This document shows positions 9,104 to 17,551 of a stretch of DNA of 64,000 nucleotides, one piece after another. The notes under the pieces were generated by a model. The model ran no database searches. It was not told the DNA's origin and saw only the letters and a program-made list of their open reading frames with translations. Every line of letters begins with the position of its first letter. Position 1 is the stretch's first letter. The position numbers and the translations under genes are program-made. Source of the DNA: Pseudotabrizicola formosa (GTDB lineage: Bacteria; Pseudomonadota; Alphaproteobacteria; Rhodobacterales; Rhodobacteraceae); assembly GCF_002900965.1 (NCBI RefSeq), contig NZ_PJOM01000001.1, positions 186,001 to 250,000 on the forward strand. Direction: 5' to 3'.

Positions 9104-9466
9104 TCAGGCCAGAGCTGATTTCGCCTGGGCTGCGATGGCGTTGAACGCCTCGGGCTCGTGCACGGCGAGGTCGGCAAGAACCTTGCGGTCCACTTCGATG
9201 CCGGCTTTGGACAGGCCGTTGATCAGGCGCGAATAGGTCATTTCGATGTCGAACAGACGCACGGCGGCGTTGATCCGCTGAATCCACAGGGCGCGGAACT
9301 GACGCTTGCGAACCTTGCGGTCGCGGGTCGCATACTGCTGGGCCTTGTCGACGGCCTGCGTGGCGGTGCGGAAGTTGGTCGAGCGGGCGGCGTAGTAACC
9401 GGCGGCTTTCTTGATGACCTTGCGGTGACGTGCGTGGGTGACGACACCAGATTTAACGCGTGACAT
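9104..9466 (-). CDS. rplT: 50S ribosomal protein L20
   Basis: A 120-aa basic ribosomal protein of the large subunit that binds 23S rRNA domain II and is needed early in assembly. The signatures [24 protein letters not shown] and [16 protein letters not shown] are diagnostic. It follows rpmI by 12 bp on the same strand and ends in a strong terminator. infC, which often heads this operon, is not adjacent. Confidence 0.98.
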   Translation of the reverse strand: MSRVKSGVVTHARHRKVIKKAAGYYAARSTNFRTATQAVDKAQQYATRDRKVRKRQFRALWIQRINAAVRLFDIEMTYSRLINGLSKAGIEVDRKVLADLAVHEPEAFNAIAAQAKSALA

Positions 9467-9478
9467 GGGTGTCTCTCC

Positions 9479-9679
9479 TCAGCGGTCGTAGGGCATGTAC
9501 TTCTTGACGATCTTGGTGTCCGAAGCGGACAGCAACATCGTGCCAGAAGCATCGCGAATGAACTTGGTCGTACGCTTGATCATGCCGTGACGCTTGCCGG
9601 CGACACCAGCTTTTGCACGACCGGACGCGGTGAAGCTGAAGCGCTTCTTCGCAGCGGATTTGGTCTTCATCTTGGGCAT
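9479..9679 (-). CDS. rpmI: 50S ribosomal protein L35
   Basis: A 66-aa ribosomal protein. The start [14 protein letters not shown] at 9679 is the universal L35 start and has GGAGAT 4 nt upstream; four extra codons in the open frame are not part of it. The C-terminus KKYMPYDR is as expected for the family. It is the first gene of a two-gene operon with rplT. The 143 bp upstream probably contain the promoter. Confidence 0.98.
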   Translation of the reverse strand: MPKMKTKSAAKKRFSFTASGRAKAGVAGKRHGMIKRTTKFIRDASGTMLLSASDTKIVKKYMPYDR

Positions 9680-9822
9680 TTCGATCTCCAATCGTCATAT
9701 GCGCGACTCGGCATGCCTAAGTTGGCCGGCCCCGCAGGCTTTCCAGAACGGCTCCTATAGGGGGGGCCTGCCTTGGGCGCAAGGCAAAAGAGTCAGGCAG
9801 GCCTGAGCGCCGGGCAAAAGGA

Positions 9823-10047
9823 TCAGTTCACGACACGGGCGATGACGCGAAAGAAGATATCAGGGATCTGCGCCAGAGCCACGCCGCCGGGCTTCTGGCC
9901 AAGGGCGATCACAACCAGCGTGCCGCCTATCAACAGAATGATGACAGCCGCCCGGGGTGGGCGGCTGTCGGCAAAGGCGGACACCATCGACGGGATGGAC
10001 AGGGCCAGAAGCACAGCCCCTATGACGAAGATCACATCAGAGTCCAT
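9823..10047 (-). CDS. Small two-helix inner-membrane protein, unknown function
   Basis: About 74 aa. ATG at 10047 (MDSDVIFVIGAVL) is chosen because GGGGG stands 7 nt upstream; in-frame ATG codons at 10053 and 10065 are less well placed. Two hydrophobic stretches (about 5-25 and 35-52) flank a basic segment, followed by an amphipathic C-terminus. It begins 30 bp after the pyk stop on the same strand and probably shares its transcript. No family recognised. Confidence 0.7.
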   Translation of the reverse strand: MDSDVIFVIGAVLLALSIPSMVSAFADSRPPRAAVIILLIGGTLVVIALGQKPGGVALAQIPDIFFRVIARVVN

Positions 10048-10077
10048 CGCCATTCCCCCGCTCAATATGGTGAGGGA

Positions 10078-11523
10078 TTATTCAGGATCGGCTTTGTAAA
10101 TCAATCGTTCATCACAGGGGGCCACGCGCAGGATGTTTGTGGTACCCTGCACATTGAAGGGCACCCCGGCGGTCAGCACGATCTGGTCAGTTTCCGTGGC
10201 AAAGCCATGCTGGCGCGCAGCGCGGACAGCCGAGATGACAGCCCCTTTGAACCGGTCCTGCTCTTCGGTCATCACGCAATGGGTGCCCCAGGTCAGGCAC
10301 AGCCGGCGCGCGGTGCCGATCAGCGGGGTCAGCGCGATGATCGGAACGCGCGGGCGTTCGCGCGACACCAGGTTGACGGTGGTGCCGGTCTGCGAGAACA
10401 CGGCGATGGCCTTGATATCGGCCGATTCCGCGATTTCGCGCGCGGCACCGACAATGCCATCGGCCACGGTGGAGCGGACCACCTGACGGCTGGACTCGAT
10501 GATCTGGCGATAGGTCGGATCGCTTTCGACCGAGATCGCCACGTTGTTCATCGTGGTCACCGCCTCGATCGGGAATTTCCCGGCGGCAGATTCGGCGGAC
10601 AACATGACGGCATCGGCGCCTTCATAGATCGCAGTGGCGACATCCGACACCTCGGCCCGGGTGGGCATCGGCGATTCGATCATCGATTCCAGCATCTGGG
10701 TGGCGACGATCACCGGCTTGGCGGCGGCGCGGGCCTTGCGGACCAGACGCTTCTGAATCGGCGGCACCGAATAGACCGGCAGTTCCACCCCAAGATCGCC
10801 ACGCGCGACCATGATGCCATCCGACACCGCCAGAATGGCGTCATAGGCTTTGACGGCGGCAGGTTTTTCGATTTTCGACAACACCAGGGCGCGACCCTTC
10901 ACCAGCTCTTTGGCTTCGGTCACATCCTCCGGTCGCTGGACAAACGACAGCGCGATCCAGTCAACGCCGATGCTGCAGGCAAATTCCAGATCCTTGAGGT
11001 CTTTGGCCGAGAGGGCCGCCAGCGGCAGCACCACATCGGGCACGTTCACACCCTTGCGGTTGGAAATTGCGCCGCCGACGGTGACGGTGCAATTGGCGTA
11101 ATCGGTGCCGCACTCATCGACGATCAGGCGGATCTTGCCATCGTTGACCAAAAGAGAAGCGCCGGGTTCCAGGGCGGCAAAGATTTCGGGATGCGGCAGT
11201 TGCACCCGGGTGGCATCGCCAGGTGTGGCATCCAGATCAAGGCGGAACTTGTCGCCATCGGCCAGATCATAGGACTCTTGCGCAAAGGTCCCGACGCGCA
11301 GCTTTGGCCCCTGAAGATCGGCCAGAATGGCGATGGGCCGTCCGGTGTCCGCTTCGACCTGCCGGATCATGGCGTGGCGCGCGCGGATGTCGTCATGCGT
11401 GCCATGGCTCATGTTCAGGCGGAACACATCGGCCCCGGCCTCGAACAAGGCGCGGATCATTTCATAATCATTGGATGCGGGCCCCAGCGTGGCCACGATC
11501 TTAACATTCCGAAGGCGTCTCAT
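10078..11523 (-). CDS. pyk: Pyruvate kinase
   Basis: A 481-aa glycolytic enzyme converting phosphoenolpyruvate and ADP to pyruvate and ATP. Start MRRLRNVKIVATLGPAS; substrate-site segments RLNMSHG, the active-site region LSKIEKPAAVKAYDAIL and MVARGDLGVELP, and the metal/K+ site MLESMI are all present, followed by the C-terminal regulatory domain. Length is typical. A small membrane protein gene follows 30 bp downstream; an amidohydrolase gene is divergent upstream across 132 bp. Confidence 0.97.
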   Translation of the reverse strand: MRRLRNVKIVATLGPASNDYEMIRALFEAGADVFRLNMSHGTHDDIRARHAMIRQVEADTGRPIAILADLQGPKLRVGTFAQESYDLADGDKFRLDLDATPGDATRVQLPHPEIFAALEPGASLLVNDGKIRLIVDECGTDYANCTVTVGGAISNRKGVNVPDVVLPLAALSAKDLKDLEFACSIGVDWIALSFVQRPEDVTEAKELVKGRALVLSKIEKPAAVKAYDAILAVSDGIMVARGDLGVELPVYSVPPIQKRLVRKARAAAKPVIVATQMLESMIESPMPTRAEVSDVATAIYEGADAVMLSAESAAGKFPIEAVTTMNNVAISVESDPTYRQIIESSRQVVRSTVADGIVGAAREIAESADIKAIAVFSQTGTTVNLVSRERPRVPIIALTPLIGTARRLCLTWGTHCVMTEEQDRFKGAVISAVRAARQHGFATETDQIVLTAGVPFNVQGTTNILRVAPCDERLIYKADPE

Positions 11524-11655
11524 GCCTTGTTCCTTCTTCGGTTATCACTTCGTGGTGGGCCACGGGTGGGGATAAAGCAATCGGACGTGCGGAGCAACTG
11601 GCGCTTTTGGCCCAAAGCGCCTAAACGGTTAAAAGCATGGCGGAGTAAAGAAAGC

Positions 11656-12408
11656 ATGACGGAATTTCGCCCGGAAATCAGGCATGAGGCGTTTGAAGTC
11701 CTTGGGGCAACGCGGCCAGGGCCCTGGCTGGTGACCTGTGATCACGCCACGAACCGGGTGCCGGAGTGGCTGGGTGGCACGCTGGGGATTGCGGCCGAAG
11801 ATATGGCGCGGCACATCGCCTATGATGTGGGTGCGCGCGGTTTGGCAATTGCCCTTGGTGAGGCACTGGACAGCCCGGTCATCTGTTCCGATTTCAGCCG
11901 TCTGGTGATCGATCCGAACCGGGGCGAAGACGATCCCACGCTGGTGATGAAGCTGTATGATGGCACGATCATCCCCGCCAACCGCCATGTCGGTCCGGCG
12001 GAGGTGGAGGACCGGTTGGCGCGGCTGTATCGGCCCTATCATGCGGCGCTGGCGCAGCAGGCCGAGGGGCGGGCCATCCTTGCCATCCATTCCTTCACCC
12101 CTTGCCTGAAAGGCCGTCCGCCCCGGCCGTGGCACATCGGCGTGCTGCACAGCCCGGAGGATGAGCGTCTGTCGCGTGCGTTGATCACAGAATTGCAGAC
12201 GGTGCGCGACTGGTGCGTGGGCGATAATGAACCCTATTCCGGCCATCTGCCCGGCGATGCGATTGACCGCCATGCCTTGCAGGCGGGGCGGCACAACACC
12301 TTGATCGAGGTGCGCAATGACCTGATCGTGACCGCGGAGCAGCAGCAGGACTGGGCGCGGCGGCTGGCCCCGGTGCTGACGGCGGCGCTTGCAGCGGTGA
12401 CGGGCTGA
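11656..12408 (+). CDS. N-formylglutamate amidohydrolase family protein
   Basis: A 250-aa zinc hydrolase of the HutG/N-formylglutamate amidohydrolase family, which releases formate from formylglutamate in histidine breakdown. Typical segments are VTCDHATNRVPE, YDVGARGLA, SRLVIDPNRGEDDP, AIHSFTP and the C-terminal EVRNDLI. The start ATG at 11656 is the first one after the divergent pyk promoter region. No other hut gene is nearby, so the true substrate may differ. Confidence 0.88.
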   Translation: MTEFRPEIRHEAFEVLGATRPGPWLVTCDHATNRVPEWLGGTLGIAAEDMARHIAYDVGARGLAIALGEALDSPVICSDFSRLVIDPNRGEDDPTLVMKLYDGTIIPANRHVGPAEVEDRLARLYRPYHAALAQQAEGRAILAIHSFTPCLKGRPPRPWHIGVLHSPEDERLSRALITELQTVRDWCVGDNEPYSGHLPGDAIDRHALQAGRHNTLIEVRNDLIVTAEQQQDWARRLAPVLTAALAAVTG

Positions 12409-12455
12409 ACACCGGGCCGGCGCGGTCTTGGCAACAGCGGCGCGGCATCAACGGC

Positions 12456-12481
12456 GATTGGATCGAATCCTTTGTCCAATC
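12456..12481. repeat. 7-bp inverted repeat upstream of RTX gene
   Basis: GATTGGA (12456-12462) and TCCAATC (12475-12481) with a 12-bp spacer that contains a smaller GGAT/ATCC repeat. It lies 85 bp before the RTX start and could be an operator or a leader hairpin. Weak evidence. Confidence 0.3.
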
Positions 12482-12565
12482 TTTCAAAGTTCTTGACCAG
12501 CCGGGCAAGCTGCTGTGCATTTGAAGCGAATTGGATGAAGCTGTTTTCCTTTTGTGGAGTGTGCC

Positions 12566-13489
12566 GTGGAGCTTTTGCTTTTTCTTCCCCTGTTGCTGGC
12601 TGGGGGGCTGGTGCTTGGCGGTGGCGGCGGCGGAGAGAACGATGCCTCGGATGAGCCTTCGGAAGAGGCGGGCGAGGTTCAGGTCGGAACGTCAGACGGA
12701 GAGGAACTGGCGGGAACGGTCCTGAATGACATTCTGCTTGGTGGCAACGGCCGGGATCTGATCGAAGGTCTTGATGGCAATGATGTCGTCGCCGGAGAAT
12801 TTGGCAATGACATGCTGACCGGGGATGCTGGTGACGATATTGTTCTGGGCGGTGGCGGAAACGACCTGCTGGACGGTGCCAGCGGCGCTGACCTTCTGAT
12901 CGGCGGCGCTGGAAATGATACGCTGTCGGGGGGCAGCGGCGATGATGTTCTGATCGGTTCCAGCGGATCGAATGTCCTGCGCGGAGGCGGCGGTGACGAT
13001 ACTCTGATCGGCTTTGAATATGACCGCCTTGGCGACCAACTGCAGGAGGTGTCAGGAGAATTGCGCGGCGCTTTGGACCGCAGTTTCGGCCCTTTGGTGA
13101 CGGACCCGCAGCTGGACCGGGTGAGCAACAGCGTCACGTCGGGCAGTGTCGATGAGCGTGGCGCGGATGCTTTGTTTGGTGGCATCGGCGACGACCTGCT
13201 TTTGGGCGATGATGGCGACACCCTGACCGGGGGCGAAGGTGATGATGATTTTGACATCGCCTATCGGCCGGGCGATGCGGTGACCACGATTACGGATTTC
13301 GACTATCGGATTGAGAGTCTGTTTCTGTATGTGGATAATCCCGACAGTGCATCGGTCAGCCTTGTGGGCGATGGGCCGGACACGACATTAATCCTTATTG
13401 ATGGCGTCGTGGCCGTTCGGCTGATCGGACAGTCGGTCGCGGATTTGTCGGCCAACACGCAGCCTTGGCTGGACCTGCAAGCCGCCTGA
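12566..13489 (+). CDS. RTX-repeat calcium-binding protein
   Basis: A 307-aa acidic protein. GTG at 12566 is preferred since GGAG lies 6 nt upstream; another GTG at 12554 is in frame. The start VELLLFLPLLLAGGLVLGG is a hydrophobic segment that runs into poly-glycine, then an acidic linker. Residues about 55-145 and 200-225 hold roughly ten GGxGxDxLxG nonapeptides, the calcium-binding beta-roll. RTX proteins are usually exported by type I secretion through a C-terminal signal, so an N-terminal hydrophobic anchor or signal is unusual. No enzymatic domain and no type I secretion genes are adjacent. Confidence 0.85.
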   Translation: MELLLFLPLLLAGGLVLGGGGGGENDASDEPSEEAGEVQVGTSDGEELAGTVLNDILLGGNGRDLIEGLDGNDVVAGEFGNDMLTGDAGDDIVLGGGGNDLLDGASGADLLIGGAGNDTLSGGSGDDVLIGSSGSNVLRGGGGDDTLIGFEYDRLGDQLQEVSGELRGALDRSFGPLVTDPQLDRVSNSVTSGSVDERGADALFGGIGDDLLLGDDGDTLTGGEGDDDFDIAYRPGDAVTTITDFDYRIESLFLYVDNPDSASVSLVGDGPDTTLILIDGVVAVRLIGQSVADLSANTQPWLDLQAA

Positions 13490-13564
13490 GTGCCCAGCCG
13501 CAGTCAGCCGCCCGCGCCTTGATCCTTTTGTTCTTATCGGACATGCTGACGGCAGGAGGCACAC

Positions 13565-13885
13565 ATGACCGATGATGACCAGACCCGAACCGAGCTTGAG
13601 GCCGCTGCGTTCCGCGCGCTGATGCATCATCTGCTGGAAAAGCGGCCCGATGTGCAGAACATCGATCTGATGACCATGGCCGGGTTTTGCCGCAACTGCC
13701 TGAGCCGGTGGTATCAGGAAGCGGCAAACGCGCGCGGGATCGAGATGGACAAGGCCGCCGCGCGCGAGATTGTCTATGGCATGCCCTATGAAGACTGGGT
13801 GGCGGCGCATCAGACACCTGCCGATGCCGACAAGCAGGCGGCGTTTGCCGACGCTTTTGCCACCAACGTCGGCAAACCGGAGTAA
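13565..13885 (+). CDS. DUF1244 family protein
   Basis: A 106-aa cytoplasmic protein with the family hallmark GFCRNCLSRWY around residues 39-49 and MPYEDWVAAHQ. The two cysteines spaced CxxxC-like (CRNC) might bind a metal. The family (COG3492) is widespread in alphaproteobacteria and has no assigned function. GCAGGAGG lies just before the ATG. It appears monocistronic; the next gene is convergent. Confidence 0.9.
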   Translation: MTDDDQTRTELEAAAFRALMHHLLEKRPDVQNIDLMTMAGFCRNCLSRWYQEAANARGIEMDKAAAREIVYGMPYEDWVAAHQTPADADKQAAFADAFATNVGKPE

Positions 13886-13915
13886 GGGCCGGCCCGCCTT
13901 GGGCCGACCGCCATG

Positions 13916-14776
13916 TCAGATCGCGGCTTTGCGCATTTCTTCGAGATAAAGCTCGCGCAGGCGCTGGGCGACGGGGCCGGGTTTGCCGGTGCCCACCGCT
14001 TTGCCATCAATTTCCACCACAGGCATGACGAAGATCGATGCGGCGGTGGAAAACGCCTCATCCGCGTTTTGCGCTTCTTCAATGGTAAAGGGACGTTCCT
14101 CCACCTCAAACTGCGCTTCGGCGGCAAAGCGCAGCACGGCGACGCGGGTGATGCCGTGCAGGATGTCGGTGGACAGCTGCCGCGTGATGATGCGGTTGCC
14201 CTTGACGATATAGGCGTTGTTCGAGGTGCCTTCGGTCACAGCCCCATCCTCGACAAACCAGCTGTCATCGACCCCGGCCTTTTTGGCCATCATCTTGCCC
14301 ATCGATGGGTAAAGCAGTTGCACGGTCTTGATATCGCGCCGATCCCAGCGCAGATCGGGGATCGAGATGACGCGGAAGCCGGTTTTCGCGGCGGGCGCAT
14401 CGGCGAGGTTGGGGATGTCCTGCGTGAAGGCCACGATGGTCGGCGGCAGGTCTGCGGGCGGAAATACAAAGCTGCGGTCGCCGGGATTGCCGCGCGTGAC
14501 CTGCAGATAGATCATGCCCTGATCGATTTTGTTCACGGCCACCAGTTCGCGGTGCATGGCCACAAGCTCGTCATCCGAACAGGGCGCGGCGATGTCGAGT
14601 TCGGACAGGCTGCGGTGCAGGCGTTTGATATGGCCGTCAAAGTCGATCAGCTTGCCATCAAGGACCGAGGTCACCTCATAGACTCCATCAGCCATCAGAA
14701 AGCCCCGGTCAAAGATCGAGACGGTGGCTTCGTGTTCGGGCAGGTACTGGCCGTTGACATAGACGGTGCGGGTCAT
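13916..14776 (-). CDS. Class IV aminotransferase, D-amino acid aminotransferase-like
   Basis: A 286-aa PLP enzyme of the fold-type IV group (D-alanine, branched-chain and aminodeoxychorismate lyase relatives). Start MTRTVYVNGQYLPEHEA at 14776 has GGGGAG 6 nt upstream; the open frame continues to 15040 without family residues. The PLP lysine is in DIKTVQLL, preceded by the DLRWDRR segment typical of D-amino acid aminotransferases, and the phosphate-binding TEGTSNNAYIV follows. D-amino acid specificity is probable but not certain. It is divergent from mcl1. Confidence 0.88.
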   Translation of the reverse strand: MTRTVYVNGQYLPEHEATVSIFDRGFLMADGVYEVTSVLDGKLIDFDGHIKRLHRSLSELDIAAPCSDDELVAMHRELVAVNKIDQGMIYLQVTRGNPGDRSFVFPPADLPPTIVAFTQDIPNLADAPAAKTGFRVISIPDLRWDRRDIKTVQLLYPSMGKMMAKKAGVDDSWFVEDGAVTEGTSNNAYIVKGNRIITRQLSTDILHGITRVAVLRFAAEAQFEVEERPFTIEEAQNADEAFSTAASIFVMPVVEIDGKAVGTGKPGPVAQRLRELYLEEMRKAAI

Positions 14777-14932
14777 GGTGCACTCCCCATAGGGCCGGAT
14801 GCGGCGGGTGGATGTTGCTGTGGGTTTGGGCCAGCGGGAGCGGCGCGTCAAGGTCTGCGAAGGATGCTGTTCATTCTGGCGAGTCATTCGGCGGATCAGG
14901 GGGCAGGCGCACGGACACGGCGCGATGCTGCA

Positions 14933-14954
14933 TCTGCAAACAAGGGATTGCAAG
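14933..14954 (+). promoter_or_regulatory. Paired TGCAA half-sites upstream of mcl1
   Basis: TCTGCAAA (14933-14940) and ATTGCAAG (14947-14954), 6 bp apart, lie 64 bp before the mcl1 start. They resemble the TTTGCAAA-type half-sites reported for short-chain acyl-CoA regulators (PccR/RamB group) in Rhodobacter, though the spacing differs from the 4 bp I recall for PccR. Direct binding is untested. Confidence 0.4.
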
Positions 14955-15017
14955 CGTGCGCGCAATAATCTATCGCTGCCGTGCATAGTCGTGAAATTAA
15001 CTTGCCTGAGGCCGCCG

Positions 15018-15974
15018 ATGAGCTTTCGTATCCAACCCACACCGCCCGCCCGCCCGAACCGGTGTCAGTTGTTCGGCCCCGGATCGCGCCCGGCCTTGTT
15101 TGAAAAGATGGCGGCGTCGGCGGCGGATGTGATCAATCTGGATCTTGAGGATTCGGTTGCGCCGGGTGACAAGGATGCCGCGCGGGCCAATATCATTGCG
15201 GCGATCAACACGGTGGACTGGGGGACCAAAACCCTGTCGGTGCGGATCAACGGTCTGGATACGCCGTTCTGGTATCGCGATGTGGTTGATTTGCTGGAAC
15301 AGGCAGGCGACCGGCTGGACCAGATCATGATTCCCAAGGTCGGCTGCGCGGCGGATGTCTATGCGGTGGATGCGCTGGTGACGGCGGTGGAGCGGGCCAA
15401 GGGGCGCGCCAAGCCGATCAGCTTTGAGGTGATCATCGAAAGTGCGGCCGGGATCGCGCATGTCGAAGAGATTGCCGCCAGCAGCCCGCGCCTGCAGGCC
15501 ATGAGCCTGGGTGCGGCGGATTTTGCGGCAAGCATGGGGATGCAGACCACCGGCATCGGCGGGACGCAGGAAAATTACTACATGCTGCGCGAGGGGGCAA
15601 AGCATTGGTCGGACCCGTGGCACTGGGCACAGGCGGCGATTGTGGCGGCCTGCCGCACACATGGGATCTTGCCGGTGGACGGGCCGTTTGGCGATTTTTC
15701 GGACGACGAAGGCTTTCGCGCGCAGGCGTGGCGGTCGGCCACGCTGGGCATGGTTGGCAAATGGGCGATCCATCCCAAACAGGTGGCGCTGGCCAATGAG
15801 GTCTTTACCCCATCAGAGGCTGCGGTGACCGAAGCACGCGAGATTCTGGCCGCGATGGAGGCGGCAAAGGCGCGGGGCGAGGGGGCGACGGTGTTCAAGG
15901 GCCGGTTGGTGGACATTGCCAGCATCAAACAGGCCGAGGTGGTGGTGCGTCAGGCAGAAATGATCGCCGGGTGA
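15018..15974 (+). CDS. mcl1: L-malyl-CoA/beta-methylmalyl-CoA lyase
   Basis: A 318-aa enzyme of the citrate lyase beta family. It cleaves L-malyl-CoA to acetyl-CoA and glyoxylate, and beta-methylmalyl-CoA to propionyl-CoA and glyoxylate, in the ethylmalonyl-CoA pathway of acetate assimilation. The start MSFRIQPTPPARPNRCQLFG and the blocks NLDLEDSVAP, MIPKVGCAADVYA and LGAADFAASMGMQTTGIGG match Rhodobacter Mcl1 as I remember it, including the length. ATG at 15018 is therefore used although the frame opens at 14799. Gene is monocistronic, with paired TGCAA sites upstream. Confidence 0.96.
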   Translation: MSFRIQPTPPARPNRCQLFGPGSRPALFEKMAASAADVINLDLEDSVAPGDKDAARANIIAAINTVDWGTKTLSVRINGLDTPFWYRDVVDLLEQAGDRLDQIMIPKVGCAADVYAVDALVTAVERAKGRAKPISFEVIIESAAGIAHVEEIAASSPRLQAMSLGAADFAASMGMQTTGIGGTQENYYMLREGAKHWSDPWHWAQAAIVAACRTHGILPVDGPFGDFSDDEGFRAQAWRSATLGMVGKWAIHPKQVALANEVFTPSEAAVTEAREILAAMEAAKARGEGATVFKGRLVDIASIKQAEVVVRQAEMIAG

Positions 15975-16276
15975 CGCTGTGTGGTGTCGGAGTCGTTGAC
16001 AAGATGCCACGGGCTGGTCAATGCTTCGTTATGAGCGCCTGAAATACTGGCAGATTGAAAAGAATACCCGCGCTGCGCATCAGGGGAGAGGAGGCCCCCG
16101 CGCAGCAAACTGGGAGGATGCACGCCCCGAACCAGCGGTTCGGGGCGCTGCTGTTTTCAGAGGGTCCCGGGGGCAGGTCAGCGGCCTGCTGCAGATTGCG
16201 GGCGGCCGAAACGGGGCGCGGTTGCATTGCCCGGCAGGCAGAGGCATATAGTGCCCTGTCCTTCACGGAGTGCCCG
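15975..16276. other. 302-bp intergenic region between mcl1 and accA
   Basis: It contains two strong hairpins (16072-16106 and 16123-16147, described separately), a TTGACA hexamer at 15996 without a clear -10 partner, and the accA ribosome site CGGAG. No conserved protein could be recognised in any of the short frames. Confidence 0.5.
16072..16147. ncRNA. Candidate structured RNA with two hairpins, strand uncertain
   Basis: First hairpin: GCTGCGC (16072-16078) pairs with GCGCAGC (16100-16106), and inside it GGGG (16083-16086) pairs with CCCC; the apical loop reads AGAGGAGG on the plus strand and CCTCCTCT on the minus strand. Second hairpin: 11 bp, CGCCCCGAACC (16123-16133) with its complement at 16137-16147, loop AGC. 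If read on the minus strand the CCTCCTCT loop resembles the anti-Shine-Dalgarno loops of alphaproteobacterial CcsR/cuckoo small RNAs. If read on the plus strand it could be an accA leader or an mcl1 3' end. No family assigned. Confidence 0.45.
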
Positions 16277-17236
16277 ATGAATTACCTTGAGTTCGAAAAA
16301 CCCCTCGCCGAAATCGAAGGCAAGGCCGAAGAGTTGCGGGCCATGGGGCGCAGCAATCCGGAGATGGATATTGCCAAGGAAGCCGAGGCTCTGGACAAGA
16401 AGGCCGAGGCGATGCTGCGCGATCTGTACAAGGATCTGACGCCCTGGCGCAAATGTCTGGTGGCACGCCACCCCGAGCGCCCGCATTGCAAGGATTACAT
16501 CGAGGCGCTGTTCAGCGAATACACGCCTTTGGCGGGCGACCGGAATTTTGCCGATGACCATGCGGTGATGGGCGGGCTTGCGCGGTTCAACGACCAGCCG
16601 GTGGTGCTGATCGGGCATGAAAAGGGCCATGACACCAAAAGCCGGATCGAGCGGAATTTCGGCATGGCGCGGCCAGAGGGCTATCGCAAGGCGATCCGGC
16701 TGATGGATATGGCAGACCGGTTTCGGCTGCCGGTGATCACATTGGTTGATACGCCCGGTGCCTACCCCGGCAAGGGCGCGGAAGAGCGTGGGCAGGCCGA
16801 AGCGATTGCACGCAGCACCCAGAAATGCCTTGAAATTGGCGTGCCGCTGATTTCGGTGGTGATTGGGGAAGGCGGGTCCGGCGGGGCGGTGGCCTTTGCC
16901 ACCGCGAACCGGGTCGCGATGCTGGAGCATTCGGTCTATTCGGTGATCTCGCCCGAAGGCTGCGCGTCTATCCTGTGGAAGGATGCCGAAAAGATGCGCG
17001 AGGCCGCCGAGGCCTTGCGACTGACGGCGCAGGATCTGCAAAAGCTGGGTGTGATCGACCGGATCATCAAGGAACCCATGGGCGGCGCACAGCGCGGGCG
17101 GCGCGAGGCCATCGACGCGGTGGGCAAAGGCATCGAGGCGATGCTGAAAGAGCTGTCGGGCAAGAAGCCCGAGGCGCTGATCAAGGATCGCCGGTCGAAG
17201 TTCATTGAAATGGGAACAAAAGGTCTGGCGGCATGA
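16277..17236 (+). CDS. accA: Acetyl-CoA carboxylase carboxyltransferase subunit alpha
   Basis: A 319-aa subunit that, with AccD, transfers the carboxyl group from biotin to acetyl-CoA to make malonyl-CoA, the first step of fatty acid synthesis. Start [16 protein letters not shown] is typical and has CGGAG upstream; the frame opens earlier without family residues. Conserved segments include [37 protein letters not shown] and GEGGSGGA. Its stop overlaps the start of an SMR transporter gene (ATGA). Confidence 0.97.
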   Translation: MNYLEFEKPLAEIEGKAEELRAMGRSNPEMDIAKEAEALDKKAEAMLRDLYKDLTPWRKCLVARHPERPHCKDYIEALFSEYTPLAGDRNFADDHAVMGGLARFNDQPVVLIGHEKGHDTKSRIERNFGMARPEGYRKAIRLMDMADRFRLPVITLVDTPGAYPGKGAEERGQAEAIARSTQKCLEIGVPLISVVIGEGGSGGAVAFATANRVAMLEHSVYSVISPEGCASILWKDAEKMREAAEALRLTAQDLQKLGVIDRIIKEPMGGAQRGRREAIDAVGKGIEAMLKELSGKKPEALIKDRRSKFIEMGTKGLAA

Positions 17237-17547
17237 GCCCTTGGATTCTGGTGCTGTTGGCCGGTTTGCTGGAAACCGGCTGGGCGATCGGGCTGAAATA
17301 CTCTGACGGGTTCAGCCGACCGGTCCCGACGGTGTTGACCATCATCGGGGCTCTGGCCAGTTTCTGGCTGTTGTCGCTGGCGATGAAAGAACTGCCGGTG
17401 GGCACGGCCTATGCCGTCTGGGTTGGCATCGGCACGCTGGGCACTGCCATTCTGGCCGTGATCCTGTTTAGCGAGCCGGTCAATGCGGTGCGGGTTCTGG
17501 GGATCTTGCTGATCCTTGGCGGGATCATCGCGCTGAAACTGGCCTGA
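17233..17547 (+). CDS. SMR family exporter, SugE/Gdx type
   Basis: A 104-aa four-helix small multidrug resistance protein. The start [20 protein letters not shown] carries the conserved membrane Glu14 used for proton coupling. [15 protein letters not shown] and [16 protein letters not shown] follow the SugE/Gdx (guanidinium exporter) pattern rather than that of EmrE. It functions as a dual-topology or paired dimer; no second SMR gene is adjacent, so a homodimer is likely. Translation is probably coupled to accA through the 4-bp overlap, an unusual partner. Confidence 0.9.
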   Translation: MSPWILVLLAGLLETGWAIGLKYSDGFSRPVPTVLTIIGALASFWLLSLAMKELPVGTAYAVWVGIGTLGTAILAVILFSEPVNAVRVLGILLILGGIIALKLA

Positions 17548-17551
17548 GGCT

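Noticed and set aside
10207-11655. Long plus-strand frame opposite pyk joined to the amidohydrolase
   Set aside because: The part before 11656 is antisense to pyruvate kinase and has no homology; the amidohydrolase family start MTEFRPE is at 11656.
15996-16024. TTGACA-based promoter after mcl1
   Set aside because: The -35 hexamer is good but no reasonable -10 lies at 16-18 bp; kept only as a remark in the intergenic entry.
16055-16276. In-frame N-terminal extension of AccA to 16055
   Set aside because: The extension crosses the two hairpins and has no AccA similarity; the normal start MNYLEFEKP has its own ribosome site.
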